Positions 1 to 8,959 of a stretch of DNA of 64,000 bases are shown here, piece by piece; the stretch's first letter is position 1; every line of letters begins with the position of its first letter. The position numbers were made by a program, and so were the translations under genes. Under the pieces are notes generated by a model that did not search any database, had not been told where the DNA came from, and saw nothing but the letters and a program-made list of their open reading frames with translations. The DNA lies in assembly GCF_014205055.1 (NCBI RefSeq), contig NZ_JACHMS010000001.1, positions 1,736,001 through 1,800,000 of the forward strand, given 5' to 3'. Source of the stretch: Streptomyces luteogriseus (GTDB taxonomy: Bacteria; Actinomycetota; Actinomycetes; Streptomycetales; Streptomycetaceae).

Positions 1-1181
1 TCGGCCTCGATGAGGTCGGCCGCGCGCCCGGTGCCGCCCTCCCGGGCCGTCTGCGCCTGGAGTTCCTTCAGGCGCCGCGCCACCTCCGGGTCGCCCACCA
101 GGGCCAGGGCCGCCGCGCGCAGCGTCTGCGCGGTCGCCTCCTCCGTGGGGACGCGGCGGGCGACGCCCAGGCCCTGGAGCATCTCCGCGTTGCCGAACTG
201 GTCCACGGCCTGCGGTACGGCGATCATGGGCGTCGCGGTGGCCAGGCCCTCCTGGCTGCCGCCGGCGCCGGCATGCGTGACGAACAGGTCGGCCTGCTTC
301 AGGATGGCCTGCTGCGGCACCCAGGAGTGCACCTCGACGTTGGCCGGGACGTCCCCGAACAGGACCGGATCGACGTGCTTGCCGACCGAGAGCACCAGGT
401 GCCAGCCCGGCAGGTCGCCGAACGCCCCGACGCATTCCCGGTAGAAGCCGGGCTGCTTGGTGAAGGCCGACCCGAGGGACACGAGCACGACCTTCTCGGC
501 GGCGGTCGGCCGCTGCCAGTCATCCTCGGCGGTGCGGTCGCCCTGACAGGTGCCGACGAAGGAGTACACGCGCTCGTCGACACGGTCCGCGTTCGGCTGG
601 AGCGCCTTGGGAAGCAGGACGATCGATCGGTCGGGCCGGCCCCCGAAGTCGTCGGGGTGCTGCGTGATCCCGTTCGCCTCGAGCCAGGCCTGGAAGCGGG
701 CGTAGTAGGCGCGGCCCCGTTCGGTCTTCTTCGGCTCCTCCCACATGGGCCGGGCGACCTCCTCCTCGTACCCCTCCCAGGCGACCATGGCCGGCGAGAG
801 GGAGACCGCGGGGACGCCCCAGCGGTGGGCTAGGACCCGGCCCGGGTAGGAGGCGATGTCGTGCAGGACGAGGTCCGGCTCGTCGCCCTCGTAGGCCTCG
901 ATCAGCTGCGGGAGGGCCTGGATCGCGTCGGCGAGGAACGGCTCCACGTTGTCCAGCAGGGTGCTCCCCCACGCCTCCGGATCGTCGTCGGGTGAGGGCA
1001 GCGTCGAGTTCCAGGGCTTCACCTCGGCGCCGGTGTCCGCGACCTTGTCCGCGAAGACGGGCGGGATCGCGTAGGTCACCCGGTGGCCGCGCGCCACGAG
1101 TTCGCGGATCACCTCCAGACTCGGGTTCACGTGGCCGTGGGCGGCGATGGAGAACATGGCGATGTGGGCACGACTGGTCAT
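1..1181 (-). CDS. Macrolide-family glycosyltransferase (MGT), 3' end cut by window edge
   Basis: About 393 codons are visible from an ATG at 1181, so only a short C-terminal tail is missing compared with the roughly 400-residue macrolide glycosyltransferases. The start reads [20 protein letters not shown], the usual GT-B N-terminus with the catalytic His in the AAHGHVNP loop. Near the C-terminal domain is the UDP-sugar binding signature [13 protein letters not shown] followed by [11 protein letters not shown]. Enzymes of this family inactivate macrolides or glycosylate other small hydrophobic acceptors with UDP-glucose in the cytoplasm. The acceptor cannot be told from sequence. It lies downstream of the sugar ABC genes on the same strand but has its own 46-base upstream region with a perfect palindrome, so separate regulation is likely (inference). 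Confidence 0.85.
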   Translation of the reverse strand, partial: MTSRAHIAMFSIAAHGHVNPSLEVIRELVARGHRVTYAIPPVFADKVADTGAEVKPWNSTLPSPDDDPEAWGSTLLDNVEPFLADAIQALPQLIEAYEGDEPDLVLHDIASYPGRVLAHRWGVPAVSLSPAMVAWEGYEEEVARPMWEEPKKTERGRAYYARFQAWLEANGITQHPDDFGGRPDRSIVLLPKALQPNADRVDERVYSFVGTCQGDRTAEDDWQRPTAAEKVVLVSLGSAFTKQPGFYRECVGAFGDLPGWHLVLSVGKHVDPVLFGDVPANVEVHSWVPQQAILKQADLFVTHAGAGGSQEGLATATPMIAVPQAVDQFGNAEMLQGLGVARRVPTEEATAQTLRAAALALVGDPEVARRLKELQAQTAREGGTGRAADLIEA

Positions 1182-1199
1182 GCGCCGACCGTACGCGAG

Positions 1200-1213
1200 A
1201 CGAGACGTCTCGT
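1200..1213. promoter_or_regulatory. Perfect 14-bp palindrome upstream of the glycosyltransferase
   Basis: ACGAGACGTCTCGT is a perfect palindrome 19 bases before the glycosyltransferase start and 15 bases after the stop of the sugar-binding protein. Position and symmetry suit an operator for a dimeric repressor (TetR or MarR type). No matching regulator is in the window, and the left flank is not visible. Confidence 0.35.
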
Positions 1214-1227
1214 ACAACCTTTTTGCG

Positions 1228-2502
1228 TCAGCGCTGGTAGCGCGCCAGCACCAGGTTGCCGTCCTCCTCCAGCCGTCGGCGCAGCTCGGCGATACCGATC
1301 GCTCCGCTGTAGTACTCCTGGAGCGCGGGGGTGGCGACCTTGTCCTTCCACTCGGGGTAGCCGCGGACGGACTGGGCCGGTGCCGGTCGCAGGTGTCCGG
1401 CGAGAGCGGTGCCGGTGGCCCAGCCGTCCTTCGTCCGGTGCAGGGCGGGGTCCTTCAGCGCCTCGGTGCCGGTGGGCAGCATCCAGTCGCCGAGGGCGAG
1501 ACTGACCATGTTCGGCGGCCTGAGGAAGAAGTCGAGGAACTCCGCGGCCTCCTTCTTGTGCGGGCAGTCCTCGGCGATGGAGAGGGTCTGCGGGCTGACG
1601 CCCTGGGTGCGGCCGCCGGCGCCCGCCGGGGCGGGCAGCACCTGCCAGTCGAAGCCTTTGGGGGCCTGCTGGACGATCTGCTGACGGTAGGAGAAGCCGA
1701 GCGGGACCATCGCGTACCGGCCCGCGAAGAAGCCGGGCAGCGTGTCGGAGCCGCCGCTGCCCAGGGTGGTGGGCGAGGCGCTGCGGTCGGTGTTCGCCTG
1801 GTCGTGGACGGTGCGCGGCACCACTTGGTCGCCCGCCTGGAACCGCACCGTCACCTTGCCGTCCGGACCCCGGTGGAAGAGCTGTCCGCCCGCCGACAGG
1901 GAGAGGTTCAGCGTGGCGGAGACGGGTTCTTTCAGTGGCCAGGCGACGCCGTACCTCCCCGGGCCGCTGAGGCGTTCGGTGATCCGGCGGAACTCGGCCC
2001 AGCTCCAGGGCTTCTCGGGGGTCGGGATCCGTACGCCGGACTTCCGCAGCCACGTCGCGTTGGCGATGAGTACGCGCGGTTCCTGGAGGAACGGCACGCC
2101 GTATACACCGTCTCCGAAGGTCGTGGTCTCCCAACTGCGCTGCGGTATGTCCGACTTCAGCCTCGCGGGCAGCAGGCCGCCGAGATCGGCGAGGTAGCCG
2201 CCGTAGGCGAAGTCCGCGAGGTCGTCGGAGGCGTCGTGGATGATGTCGGGTGCCTCGCCGCCCTCGAAGGCGGTGAGGAGCTGGTCGTGGACGCTGTCCC
2301 AGGAGCCCTGGACGTACTCGACCCGGACGTCAGGGTGGGTGGCGTTCCACTCCTTCACCAGCTGCTCGTTGGCCGCGACGGACTCCTCCTGCCAGGCCAG
2401 GGACTGAAAGCGCAGGGTGATCCGGCCGTCGTCGCGGGTGCCGCCGGAGGAGCAGCCCGCGAGCAGCAGCAGGACGACGAGGGCGAGCAGGCGGGTGCGC
2501 AT
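1228..2502 (-). CDS. Sugar ABC transporter solute-binding lipoprotein (MalE-like)
   Basis: 424 residues. The N-terminus [20 protein letters not shown] is a lipoprotein signal with lipobox LAGC. The body has the family 1 binding-protein layout ([10 protein letters not shown]..., [20 protein letters not shown] near the start, then EAPDIIHD and later [19 protein letters not shown]). It should capture an oligosaccharide outside the membrane for the two permeases encoded upstream. Its start overlaps the stop of the inner permease gene (ATGA at 2502), so it is translationally coupled as the last gene of the importer operon. The substrate is not identifiable. No ATPase is encoded nearby, which is normal in Streptomyces, where MsiK serves many such importers. 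Confidence 0.9.
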   Translation of the reverse strand: MRTRLLALVVLLLLAGCSSGGTRDDGRITLRFQSLAWQEESVAANEQLVKEWNATHPDVRVEYVQGSWDSVHDQLLTAFEGGEAPDIIHDASDDLADFAYGGYLADLGGLLPARLKSDIPQRSWETTTFGDGVYGVPFLQEPRVLIANATWLRKSGVRIPTPEKPWSWAEFRRITERLSGPGRYGVAWPLKEPVSATLNLSLSAGGQLFHRGPDGKVTVRFQAGDQVVPRTVHDQANTDRSASPTTLGSGGSDTLPGFFAGRYAMVPLGFSYRQQIVQQAPKGFDWQVLPAPAGAGGRTQGVSPQTLSIAEDCPHKKEAAEFLDFFLRPPNMVSLALGDWMLPTGTEALKDPALHRTKDGWATGTALAGHLRPAPAQSVRGYPEWKDKVATPALQEYYSGAIGIAELRRRLEEDGNLVLARYQR

Positions 2503-3335
2503 CAGCTCTTCACCGCCCCGGTGAGCATGCCGCCCGTGATCCGCCGCTGAATGAGCGCGAAGACGACCAGCGAGGGCAGCGTCGCGAGGAACGCCGCCGC
2601 CGCGAGCGGTCCGAGGTCGGCGACGCCCTCGGCGCCGATGAAGTGGGTGAGGACCACGGGGAGCGTCTGTTTCTCCGGTGTCTTGAGGAGCACCAGCGCG
2701 AAGAAGAACTCGTTCCACGCGGTGATGAAGGCGAACAGCGCGGTCGCCACGATGCCCGGCGCGAGCAGCGGCGCGGTCACCGACACCAGCGTCCGCACCC
2801 GGCCCGCCCCGTCGACCGCAGCGGCCTCCTCCAGTTCGGGCGGCACGGCCCGCACGTACCCGGCGAGCATCCACAGCGCGAAGGGCAGCGCCCACACCAC
2901 GTACACCAGCACCAGACCCGGCACGGAGTTGATCAAACGGAGGTTCTTCAGCACGAGGAACAGCGGGATGATCAGCAGCACGAACGGAAACGCCTGGCTG
3001 ACCACCACCCAGCCGGTCACGGCCTTCGCGAGCCGGGTGCGGCGGCGGGCGACGACGTACGCCATCGGCGTCGCGATCAGCACGGCGACGACGGCCGCTG
3101 CGAGCGCCGCGAGCAGGGAGTTGAGGGCGGCGTGCAGCAGCGGCTGTTCGTCGAAAGCCTGCCGGAAGTTGGCGAGGGTGGGGTCCTTCGGAACCCAGGT
3201 CGGGTGCAGGCTGCCGAGCTCGCGCGGCGGCTTGAACGCCGTGGAGACCAGCCAGAGGAACGGGAAGGCGAGGAAGACGAGGTACGCGAGCAGCGCGGTG
3301 TACTGGCCGACGCGGGCCGGTGTGCTGGTCCTCAT
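2502..3335 (-). CDS. Sugar ABC transporter permease, MalG type
   Basis: 277 residues with six hydrophobic segments. The EAA loop is visible as LEEAAAVDGAGRVRTLVSVTAPLLAPG, the site that docks the ATPase. The N-terminal region contains the MalG-like STAFKPPREL motif after the first membrane helix. The gene overlaps its upstream neighbour by four bases (ATGA at 3332-3335) and its downstream neighbour likewise, so the three genes form one tightly coupled operon. Role: inner-membrane channel half of a carbohydrate importer. Confidence 0.92.
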   Translation of the reverse strand: MRTSTPARVGQYTALLAYLVFLAFPFLWLVSTAFKPPRELGSLHPTWVPKDPTLANFRQAFDEQPLLHAALNSLLAALAAAVVAVLIATPMAYVVARRRTRLAKAVTGWVVVSQAFPFVLLIIPLFLVLKNLRLINSVPGLVLVYVVWALPFALWMLAGYVRAVPPELEEAAAVDGAGRVRTLVSVTAPLLAPGIVATALFAFITAWNEFFFALVLLKTPEKQTLPVVLTHFIGAEGVADLGPLAAAAFLATLPSLVVFALIQRRITGGMLTGAVKS

Positions 3336-4294
3336 GCGTCGTCACCTCCCCTGAGCCGGCCGGCGAGGAAGACGGCCAGGGCGATCGAGATCACGGCCAC
3401 CATCACGCAGCCCATCGCCGCCGCGTAGCCGAACTGCCCGTACCGGAAGGCCTCTTCGTAGGCGAAGAGCATCGGCAGCCGGGTCCGGCCGCCGGGGCCG
3501 CCGCTGGTCAGCACGTAGGCCAGGGCGAAGGAGTTGAAGTTCCAGATCAGGTTCAGCGCGGTGATGGCGAGGGCGATGGGCTTCAGGGCGGGCCAGGTGA
3601 CCGTGCGGAAGCGGCACCAGGCGCCCGCGCCGTCGACGGCCGCCGCCTCGTGCAGTTCGCGCGGGGTGTTCTGCAGCCCGGCGAGCAGCGCCACCGTCGT
3701 CTGGGGCATGCCCGCCCAGACTCCGACGACGATCACGGCCGGCAGTGCGGTCGCCAGTCCGCTGAGCCAGTCCCGGCCGCCGCCCAGACCGATGTCGCGC
3801 AGGGTCTCGTTGAGGATGCCCGCGTCGGGGTTGTAGACGAGCCGCCACATGATGCCGACGACGACCTCGGGCATGGCCCAGGGGATGATCGCCAGGGCGC
3901 GGGCCGCCCAGCGCAGCCGTAGGTCCTGGTTGAGCAGCAGGGCGAGGCCCAGCGCGAGGAGGAACTGCGGCACGGTCACGCCGACCGCCCACACCAGCCC
4001 GATCCGGAACGACTCCCAGAACAGCGTGTCGTGCAGCAGGTCCCGGAAGTTGAGGGCGCCGATCCACCGGGTGGGTGCGGTGCGGCCCGACTGGGCGTCG
4101 GTGAAGGCCAGCAGGATCCCGTACAGCAGCGGTCCGACGCTGAGGACGAGGATCGGGATCAGGGCGGGCAGCACCAGGAACCAGGCCCCGTGGTCGACGG
4201 CGCGCCGGGGCCGGCCGCCGCCCGGTCTGCGGCCGGCCTTTCTCCTCGGGGGCGAGGGTGGCGAAGGTGGGGAAGCCTCGGTCACCGTTGTCAC
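3332..4294 (-). CDS. Sugar ABC transporter permease, MalF type
   Basis: 320 residues beginning at GTG 4294, with an AAAGGGG-like ribosome site upstream. The first 35 residues are basic and proline-rich and presumably cytoplasmic. Six membrane segments follow, starting WFLVLPALIPILVLSVGPLL. The EAA loop reads LHEAAAVDGAGAWCRFRTVTWPALKP. It is the first gene of the operon and would pair with the MalG-type subunit. It is divergent from the kinase gene at 4453. Confidence 0.92.
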   Translation of the reverse strand: MTTVTEASPPSPPSPPRRKAGRRPGGGRPRRAVDHGAWFLVLPALIPILVLSVGPLLYGILLAFTDAQSGRTAPTRWIGALNFRDLLHDTLFWESFRIGLVWAVGVTVPQFLLALGLALLLNQDLRLRWAARALAIIPWAMPEVVVGIMWRLVYNPDAGILNETLRDIGLGGGRDWLSGLATALPAVIVVGVWAGMPQTTVALLAGLQNTPRELHEAAAVDGAGAWCRFRTVTWPALKPIALAITALNLIWNFNSFALAYVLTSGGPGGRTRLPMLFAYEEAFRYGQFGYAAAMGCVMVAVISIALAVFLAGRLRGGDDA

Positions 4295-4329
4295 GAATCA
4301 GCCCCTTTGCACGCTCGGCCGGCCTGGTC

Positions 4330-4358
4330 ATGCTCGTGAAGGCCGTGTGCCTCGTCAA
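4330..4358 (-). promoter_or_regulatory. Possible promoter of the sugar importer operon
   Basis: On the minus strand TTGACG (4353-4358) is followed after 17 bases by GAGCAT (4330-4335). The -35 is good and the -10 weak (only the A and final T match). It lies about 40 bases before the GTG start at 4294. Confidence 0.3.
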
Positions 4359-4452
4359 GGCACCGCGTACGCCGCCCGACCTGTGCCGATGCGACACTGG
4401 CCGGTGGATGGCCGGAACCCGACGGTCGAGGTGTGGACGACGGAGGCGGACG

Positions 4453-5316
4453 ATGGACGAGGCACGGGCGCGGGACGTACTGGCCGCGGCAGGGGTGCTG
4501 CCCGGTGCCACCCGGGAGGCGCGGCTGCTCGCCCTGGGTGAGAACGCGGTGTTCGCCTCAGGTGACCTGGTCGTCAAGGTCGGCCGCGACGCCGAACTCC
4601 TCGATCGGGCGCGCCGCGAACTGGACATCGCGGCGTGGCTCGCCGAGGCGGACGTGCCGGCGGTGCGGGCGGCCGAACCGGAGGCGCTGCTGGTCGACGG
4701 GCATCCGGTGACGGTGTGGCACCGGCTGCCTGACGCCGTGCGGCCCGCCGAGCCGCGGGATCTGGCCGAACTGCTGCGGGTCGTGCACGCCACGCCCCTC
4801 CCTCCCTTCGCACTCCCGGCCCGCGATCTGCTGGGCGGTGTGGAGCGGTGGCTGCGGCTCGCGGGGGACGCGATCGATGCCGCGGACGCGGCGTACCTGC
4901 GCGAGCGGCGGGACGGGTTCGCCGCCCGGGTCGCCGCGCTCACGCCACACCTGCCGCCGGGGCCTATCCACGGGGACGCGCTGCCGCGCAATGTGCACGT
5001 CGGACCCGACGGGCCCGTGCTGGTGGATCTGGAGACGGTGTCCGCGGATCTGCGCGAGCACGATCTCGTGGTGATGGCGCTGTCCCACGACCGGTACGGG
5101 ATGCCGGACGAGGCGTACGCCTCGTTCACGGAGACCTACGGCTGGGACGTACGCGACTGGGCGGGCTGCGGTGTGCTGCGCGGGGCCCGGGAGACGGCCA
5201 GTTGTGCGTGGGTCGCCCAGCATGCGCCGGGCAACCCGAAGGCACGGGCCGAGTTCGAGCGGCGGGTGCGGTCGCTGAGGGACGGGGACGAGACGGTGCG
5301 GTGGTATCCGTTCTGA
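4453..5316 (+). CDS. Aminoglycoside phosphotransferase (APH)/choline-kinase-fold small-molecule kinase
   Basis: 287 residues from ATG 4453, chosen because GGAGGC lies five bases upstream. An in-frame upstream extension has no ribosome site. Kinase landmarks are present: VVKVGRDAELLDRARREL (ATP-site lysine and partner Glu), the catalytic loop IHGDALPRNVHV (Brenner HGDxxxxN) and the metal-binding VLVDLETV. The C-terminal SHDRYGMPDEAYASFTETYG fits the antibiotic/small-molecule kinase group. Substrate unknown; resistance, sugar or choline kinase are all possible. It stands alone, convergent with the exonuclease gene 25 bases downstream. Confidence 0.85.
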   Translation: MDEARARDVLAAAGVLPGATREARLLALGENAVFASGDLVVKVGRDAELLDRARRELDIAAWLAEADVPAVRAAEPEALLVDGHPVTVWHRLPDAVRPAEPRDLAELLRVVHATPLPPFALPARDLLGGVERWLRLAGDAIDAADAAYLRERRDGFAARVAALTPHLPPGPIHGDALPRNVHVGPDGPVLVDLETVSADLREHDLVVMALSHDRYGMPDEAYASFTETYGWDVRDWAGCGVLRGARETASCAWVAQHAPGNPKARAEFERRVRSLRDGDETVRWYPF

Positions 5317-5341
5317 CCGTCCGGCGCCGGCTGAAGCCGTC

Positions 5342-6064
5342 TCAGACCGGCTCGTCCGCCAACTCCCGCAGGGGCCACGTCCCATCGATGGAGGCGGTCG
5401 CGTCGCCCTTGCCGCGCAGGAAGCTCTGGAAGTCCGCCGCCCACTGCGCGTACCACTCGATCTGGCGATGGTGCAGGGCCGCCGGGCCGAGCATGGCGAT
5501 CTTGGGGTGGCGGTCGGCTATCGCCCCGGCCAGGCGGGCCGCCGCCAGGGCGTCGGCCATGGCGTCGTGGGCTGCGTCGAGGACGACGCCGTACTCGGCG
5601 CAGACCGCTTCGAGGTTGCGTTTGCCGCGGCGGTAGCGGTCGACCCAGCGGTCGATGGTGTACGGGTCGATGACCGGGGCCGGGTCCACGCCGCCCAGGC
5701 GGTCGCGCAGGGACGGCAGTCCGTGGCGCCGCAACTCCGCGGAGAGCAGGGTGAGGTCGAAGGTCGCGTTGTAGGCGACGACCGGCACACCCGTCTTCCA
5801 GTAGGAGGTGAGGACGTCGGCCAGCGCGTCCGCCACCTGGTCGGCCGGTCTGCCCTCGGCCGCCGCGCGCTCGTTGCTGATGCCGTGCACCGCCACCGCG
5901 TCCTCGGGGATCGGTACTCCCGGGTCGGCCAGCCACTCCCGGCGCCCGATCGGCTCCCCGCCCCTGACCTCGATCACGGCCCCCGTGACGATGCGCGCCT
6001 CGCGCGGATCCGTGCCCGTCGTCTCCAGGTCGAAGCCGACCAGCAGCTCCCGGTGCCAGCCCAT
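5342..6064 (-). CDS. DEDDh 3'-5' exonuclease, DNA polymerase III epsilon-like
   Basis: 240 residues. Exo I is FDLETTGTD (Asp and Glu), Exo II is AYNATFDLTLL (Asp) and Exo III is AAHDAMADA (His and Asp), the complete DEDDh set. Start ATG 6064 follows AAGGGGGA six bases upstream. Proteins of this type are stand-alone proofreading-like nucleases found widely in Streptomyces. A role in DNA repair or RNA end trimming is possible, and neither is shown by the sequence. Confidence 0.9.
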   Translation of the reverse strand: MGWHRELLVGFDLETTGTDPREARIVTGAVIEVRGGEPIGRREWLADPGVPIPEDAVAVHGISNERAAAEGRPADQVADALADVLTSYWKTGVPVVAYNATFDLTLLSAELRRHGLPSLRDRLGGVDPAPVIDPYTIDRWVDRYRRGKRNLEAVCAEYGVVLDAAHDAMADALAAARLAGAIADRHPKIAMLGPAALHHRQIEWYAQWAADFQSFLRGKGDATASIDGTWPLRELADEPV

Positions 6065-6240
6065 GGGCGGTCCCCCTTCTTGTGGTGCGTTCCCCCAGTG
6101 GTCTCCACCTTCCCATGCACCACTGACAATCAGAGGAGCGCGCTCCGCTTACCCCCCGCCGACGTTCCGCGCACCCCCCGTCGGGCACTCCGCTCAGCCC
6201 CGGCGGCGGACCGGAGAACCACCGTGCACAGAGGCACCGT

Positions 6241-7482
6241 TCAGGACACCGGCCTCGAATCCGCCCACATCACCTCGAACTCCTCGCGGTACGTGGGGAA
6301 GAGGCCGCTTTCGTCCATCTCGCCCGACTTGACCACCTTGCTGCCGTTGCGCAGCACGAACACCGGTGCCTCCATGCCCCGGGTGCGGCGCAGATAGTTC
6401 TGCACGACCGCGATGCCGTCCGCGCCGTCGCCGTCCACCAGATAGGCCGTGAAGCGCGGCGTCTCGTCGAAGACCTGGATCTCGAAGGCGCCCGGGTCGC
6501 GCAGCCGGGCGCGCACCCGGCGCATGTGCAGGATGTTCATCTCGACGGCCCGGCTGAGCTCGCCGCGCTTGATGCCCAGTTCCCGCTCGCGGCGCTTGAC
6601 CGCGCTGGAGGCCGGGTTGAGGAACAGCAGCCGCACCCGGCAGCCGGACTCGGCCAGCCGCACCAGGCGCCGGCCGGAGAAGTTCTGTACGAGCAGGTTG
6701 AGGCCGATGCCGATGGCGTCGAGCCGACGGGCGCCGCCGAAGATGTCCTCGGCCGGGAACTGCCGCATCAGCCGCACCCGGTCCGGGTGGACGGCGACCA
6801 CGTCGGCGTACCGGTCGCCGACCAGGTCCTCGACCGCGTCGATGGGCAGCCTGCGCGCCGAGGGCACGTCACCGCCCGCTCCGAGCATCTCCAGCAGCCG
6901 GGCCGAGGCCCGCTCGGCCTGGTTCAGCACAGCTTCGGACAGGGCCCGGTTGCGGGAGACGACGTTCCTGGTGACCTCCAGCTCGTCCAGGGCGAGCTCG
7001 ACGTCACGGCGGTCGTCGAAGTACGGCTCGAAGCAGGGCCAGTGCTGCACCATCAGCTCGCGCAGCTGCGGCAGGGTGAGAAAGGAGAGCACGTTGTCGT
7101 CGGCCGGGTCGAGCAGATAGCCCTTGCGGCGGCTGACCTCGCGGACCGCGACCGCGCGCTGCACCCACTCCTGGCCGGCCGGCCCGGCGGCGGCCACCAC
7201 CCAGTCCTCGCCGTGCACGGGTTCGTAGACGGGCCGCAGCACGGCGGCGACCACCGCGCGCAGCCGCTGTTCGACGAGGTTCAGCCAGATGTAGGCCCGG
7301 CCGGCCCGCTGGGCACGGGTGCGCACCTCGCGCCAGGCGTCGGCGTCCCAGTCCAGCTCCGGGCCGATGGAGCCCGTCGCGTCCATCGGCCGCGCCAGGG
7401 ACACGGCACCGGTCGGGACGTCAGTGGAGTTCCCCTCGTGACCCTCGTCACCAGGGGGCAGCTCCAGCCCTCCCGAGCCCAC
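6241..7482 (-). CDS. SAV2148-type HEPN domain protein
   Basis: About 413 residues from a GTG at 7482 with GAAGG roughly 12 bases upstream; an earlier in-frame GTG and TTG exist, so the start is uncertain. The N-terminal half is helical and charged (EVRTRAQRAGRAYIWLNLVE, VTRNVVSRNRALSEAVLNQ), consistent with a HEPN fold, where an R-x4-6-H or RN motif often marks RNase activity; RNRAL may be the relevant motif. The C-terminal half (FGGARRLDAIGIGLNLLVQ, VRLLFLNPASSAVKRRERE) resembles the phospholipase-D-like or DUF5919 fold. I recognise it as the conserved SAV2148 family of Streptomyces. Function is unknown, possibly RNA targeting. Confidence 0.65.
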   Translation of the reverse strand: MGSGGLELPPGDEGHEGNSTDVPTGAVSLARPMDATGSIGPELDWDADAWREVRTRAQRAGRAYIWLNLVEQRLRAVVAAVLRPVYEPVHGEDWVVAAAGPAGQEWVQRAVAVREVSRRKGYLLDPADDNVLSFLTLPQLRELMVQHWPCFEPYFDDRRDVELALDELEVTRNVVSRNRALSEAVLNQAERASARLLEMLGAGGDVPSARRLPIDAVEDLVGDRYADVVAVHPDRVRLMRQFPAEDIFGGARRLDAIGIGLNLLVQNFSGRRLVRLAESGCRVRLLFLNPASSAVKRRERELGIKRGELSRAVEMNILHMRRVRARLRDPGAFEIQVFDETPRFTAYLVDGDGADGIAVVQNYLRRTRGMEAPVFVLRNGSKVVKSGEMDESGLFPTYREEFEVMWADSRPVS

Positions 7483-7584
7483 CCGCGCACCGCCTTCCAC
7501 TCCCCCGGGCACCGCCCTTGTCAACGATCAAGGAAGGGTACTCCGGGAGCGGTCGGCGGTGCAGCCGGATGGGCAGGGTAGTTC

Positions 7585-8901
7585 TCAACTCCGGGGGCGC
7601 CAGTGCCCGTTCTGCCAGCCGAGCTCGGCCGGAGTGAGCGGATTCATGGCGGTGACGTCGCGCGGGGCGATGGAGAAGCCCTGCCAGTGGACGGGCATGG
7701 GCTGCTGGTCCTCGTCCCGGGCTATGTGGTGGAAGCCGATGTTCATCCAGACCACCGGGTGGGTCAGGGCCTGGCCGTTCACCCACTTGTCGACGGACTT
7801 CCCGGCTCCGGCCCCGCAGTTGCCGGGGTTGTTGCTGGCGAACAGTTCGCACTTGTTGTACTGCGTGACGTACAGGTCGTGCTTGGTGTAGCTGCGTCCG
7901 GGGTACCTGGTCGTGGGTCCGGGGACGATCTCGTAGGAGCGCGCGTGTCCGTCCTTGTTCTTGCCGGTCGCGCTGACCATGCGCCACCAGCGGTAGGCCT
8001 TGCTGTCGCCGGCCAGTTCCTTGGTCACCTTGGTGCGGGTGGTCTTGGTGGTGGGGGCGCGCTGGCCCCGGGTGGGCGCGGTGACGGTGGAGTCGTACTG
8101 CTCGACCTTGTTCTTGGTGGAGCCGTCCAGGGCGAAGTCGAGCCGCCAGAAGGCGTTGTGGCTGTGGCTGGTGGCCTTGGCGCTCGCGCCCTTGCCGATG
8201 GGCCAGCCGCGGCCGTCGCCGGCGTCGTAGTCGTCCCAGGAGAGGCTGCCGGTGGCGCCGACGTTCATGGTGATGGTGCCGTCGTCCTGGAAGCGCCACT
8301 CGGTCATGTACTCGTACCAGCCGACCTGGTTCACCGTGTAGACGAGGAGGTCCTTGCCCTCGGTCTGGAAGACCTTGTTCGCGGTGTCGCCCTGCATGCG
8401 GTAGGCGTGGCCGCGGGAGCGGGTGGTGGTGCACAGGCCCTTGACGTTCGGGTCCTCGTTCCAGGAGTCCGGGACCTTGACCGTCCTGATGGTCCCGCCG
8501 GGGCACTCGCCCGGCGCCAGGTTCATCAGGCCCTGGGCGAAGTCGAAGCCGGTGAGGTCGTCGTACTCGACCTTGCCGTCGTCGTAGGGGACGTGGATCT
8601 GGCCGAGGCGGGCGCTGTTGAGGACCTTGATCTGTTTGGGTTCACCCTTGGGCTGGTACGAGATGTTCTCCAGCACGAGGCCGGCCTTGCCGTCGTAGCG
8701 CCAGCACATCCGCCACGTGGTGCCGGTGGAGAGCTTCTGCTCGATGCGGTAGGCGGCGTTGCAGTCGGCTGCCGCGGCGGGGGCGGCCTTCGGCTGGGCG
8801 GTGGCCGGTCCCGCGCCGGCCGTGGCGCCCGCGGCCAGCGCGGCCACGGTCAGGCCCACGGCCGCCCGGGTGCGGGCCCTGGTGTTGCTGTTCACGCGCA
8901 T
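7585..8901 (-). CDS. Exported copper-amine-oxidase-like catalytic-domain protein with altered cofactor motif
   Basis: 438 residues with an export signal (TRAAVGLTVAALAAGATAGA, Ala-rich cleavage region near 36). Residues 190-220 match the catalytic domain of copper amine oxidases, where VGNYDY precedes a ...W.F.DDGTI..xxGATG block. Here it is VGWYEYMTEW then GTITMNVGATG, so Tyr196, the residue that would become topaquinone, is kept, but the Asn before it is Trp195 and the following Asp is Glu197. Copper ligands are visible: HSH at 246-248 in front of FWRLDFALDG, and FHHIARDEDQQPMP at 390-402. The N-terminal N2/N3 domains normally fused to this region are absent; the gene 58 bases upstream encodes something like them. 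Either an amine oxidase with a divergent cofactor site or a non-oxidase descendant. Confidence 0.7.
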   Translation of the reverse strand: MRVNSNTRARTRAAVGLTVAALAAGATAGAGPATAQPKAAPAAAADCNAAYRIEQKLSTGTTWRMCWRYDGKAGLVLENISYQPKGEPKQIKVLNSARLGQIHVPYDDGKVEYDDLTGFDFAQGLMNLAPGECPGGTIRTVKVPDSWNEDPNVKGLCTTTRSRGHAYRMQGDTANKVFQTEGKDLLVYTVNQVGWYEYMTEWRFQDDGTITMNVGATGSLSWDDYDAGDGRGWPIGKGASAKATSHSHNAFWRLDFALDGSTKNKVEQYDSTVTAPTRGQRAPTTKTTRTKVTKELAGDSKAYRWWRMVSATGKNKDGHARSYEIVPGPTTRYPGRSYTKHDLYVTQYNKCELFASNNPGNCGAGAGKSVDKWVNGQALTHPVVWMNIGFHHIARDEDQQPMPVHWQGFSIAPRDVTAMNPLTPAELGWQNGHWRPRS

Positions 8902-8959
8902 GACGAGATGACTCCCTGACGAGGAGGAGCGAGGTGGACGGGTGAGCGAGGAGGGCGGG

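Noticed and set aside
1228..3345. A single 705-residue protein covering permease and binding protein
   Set aside because: The first part is a shifted frame over the MalG-type permease. The real binding protein starts at ATG 2502 with its own lipoprotein signal and overlaps the permease stop.
4258..4452. A 65-residue N-terminal extension of the kinase at 4453
   Set aside because: It runs through the divergent promoter region and has no ribosome site, whereas ATG 4453 has GGAGGC at ideal spacing.
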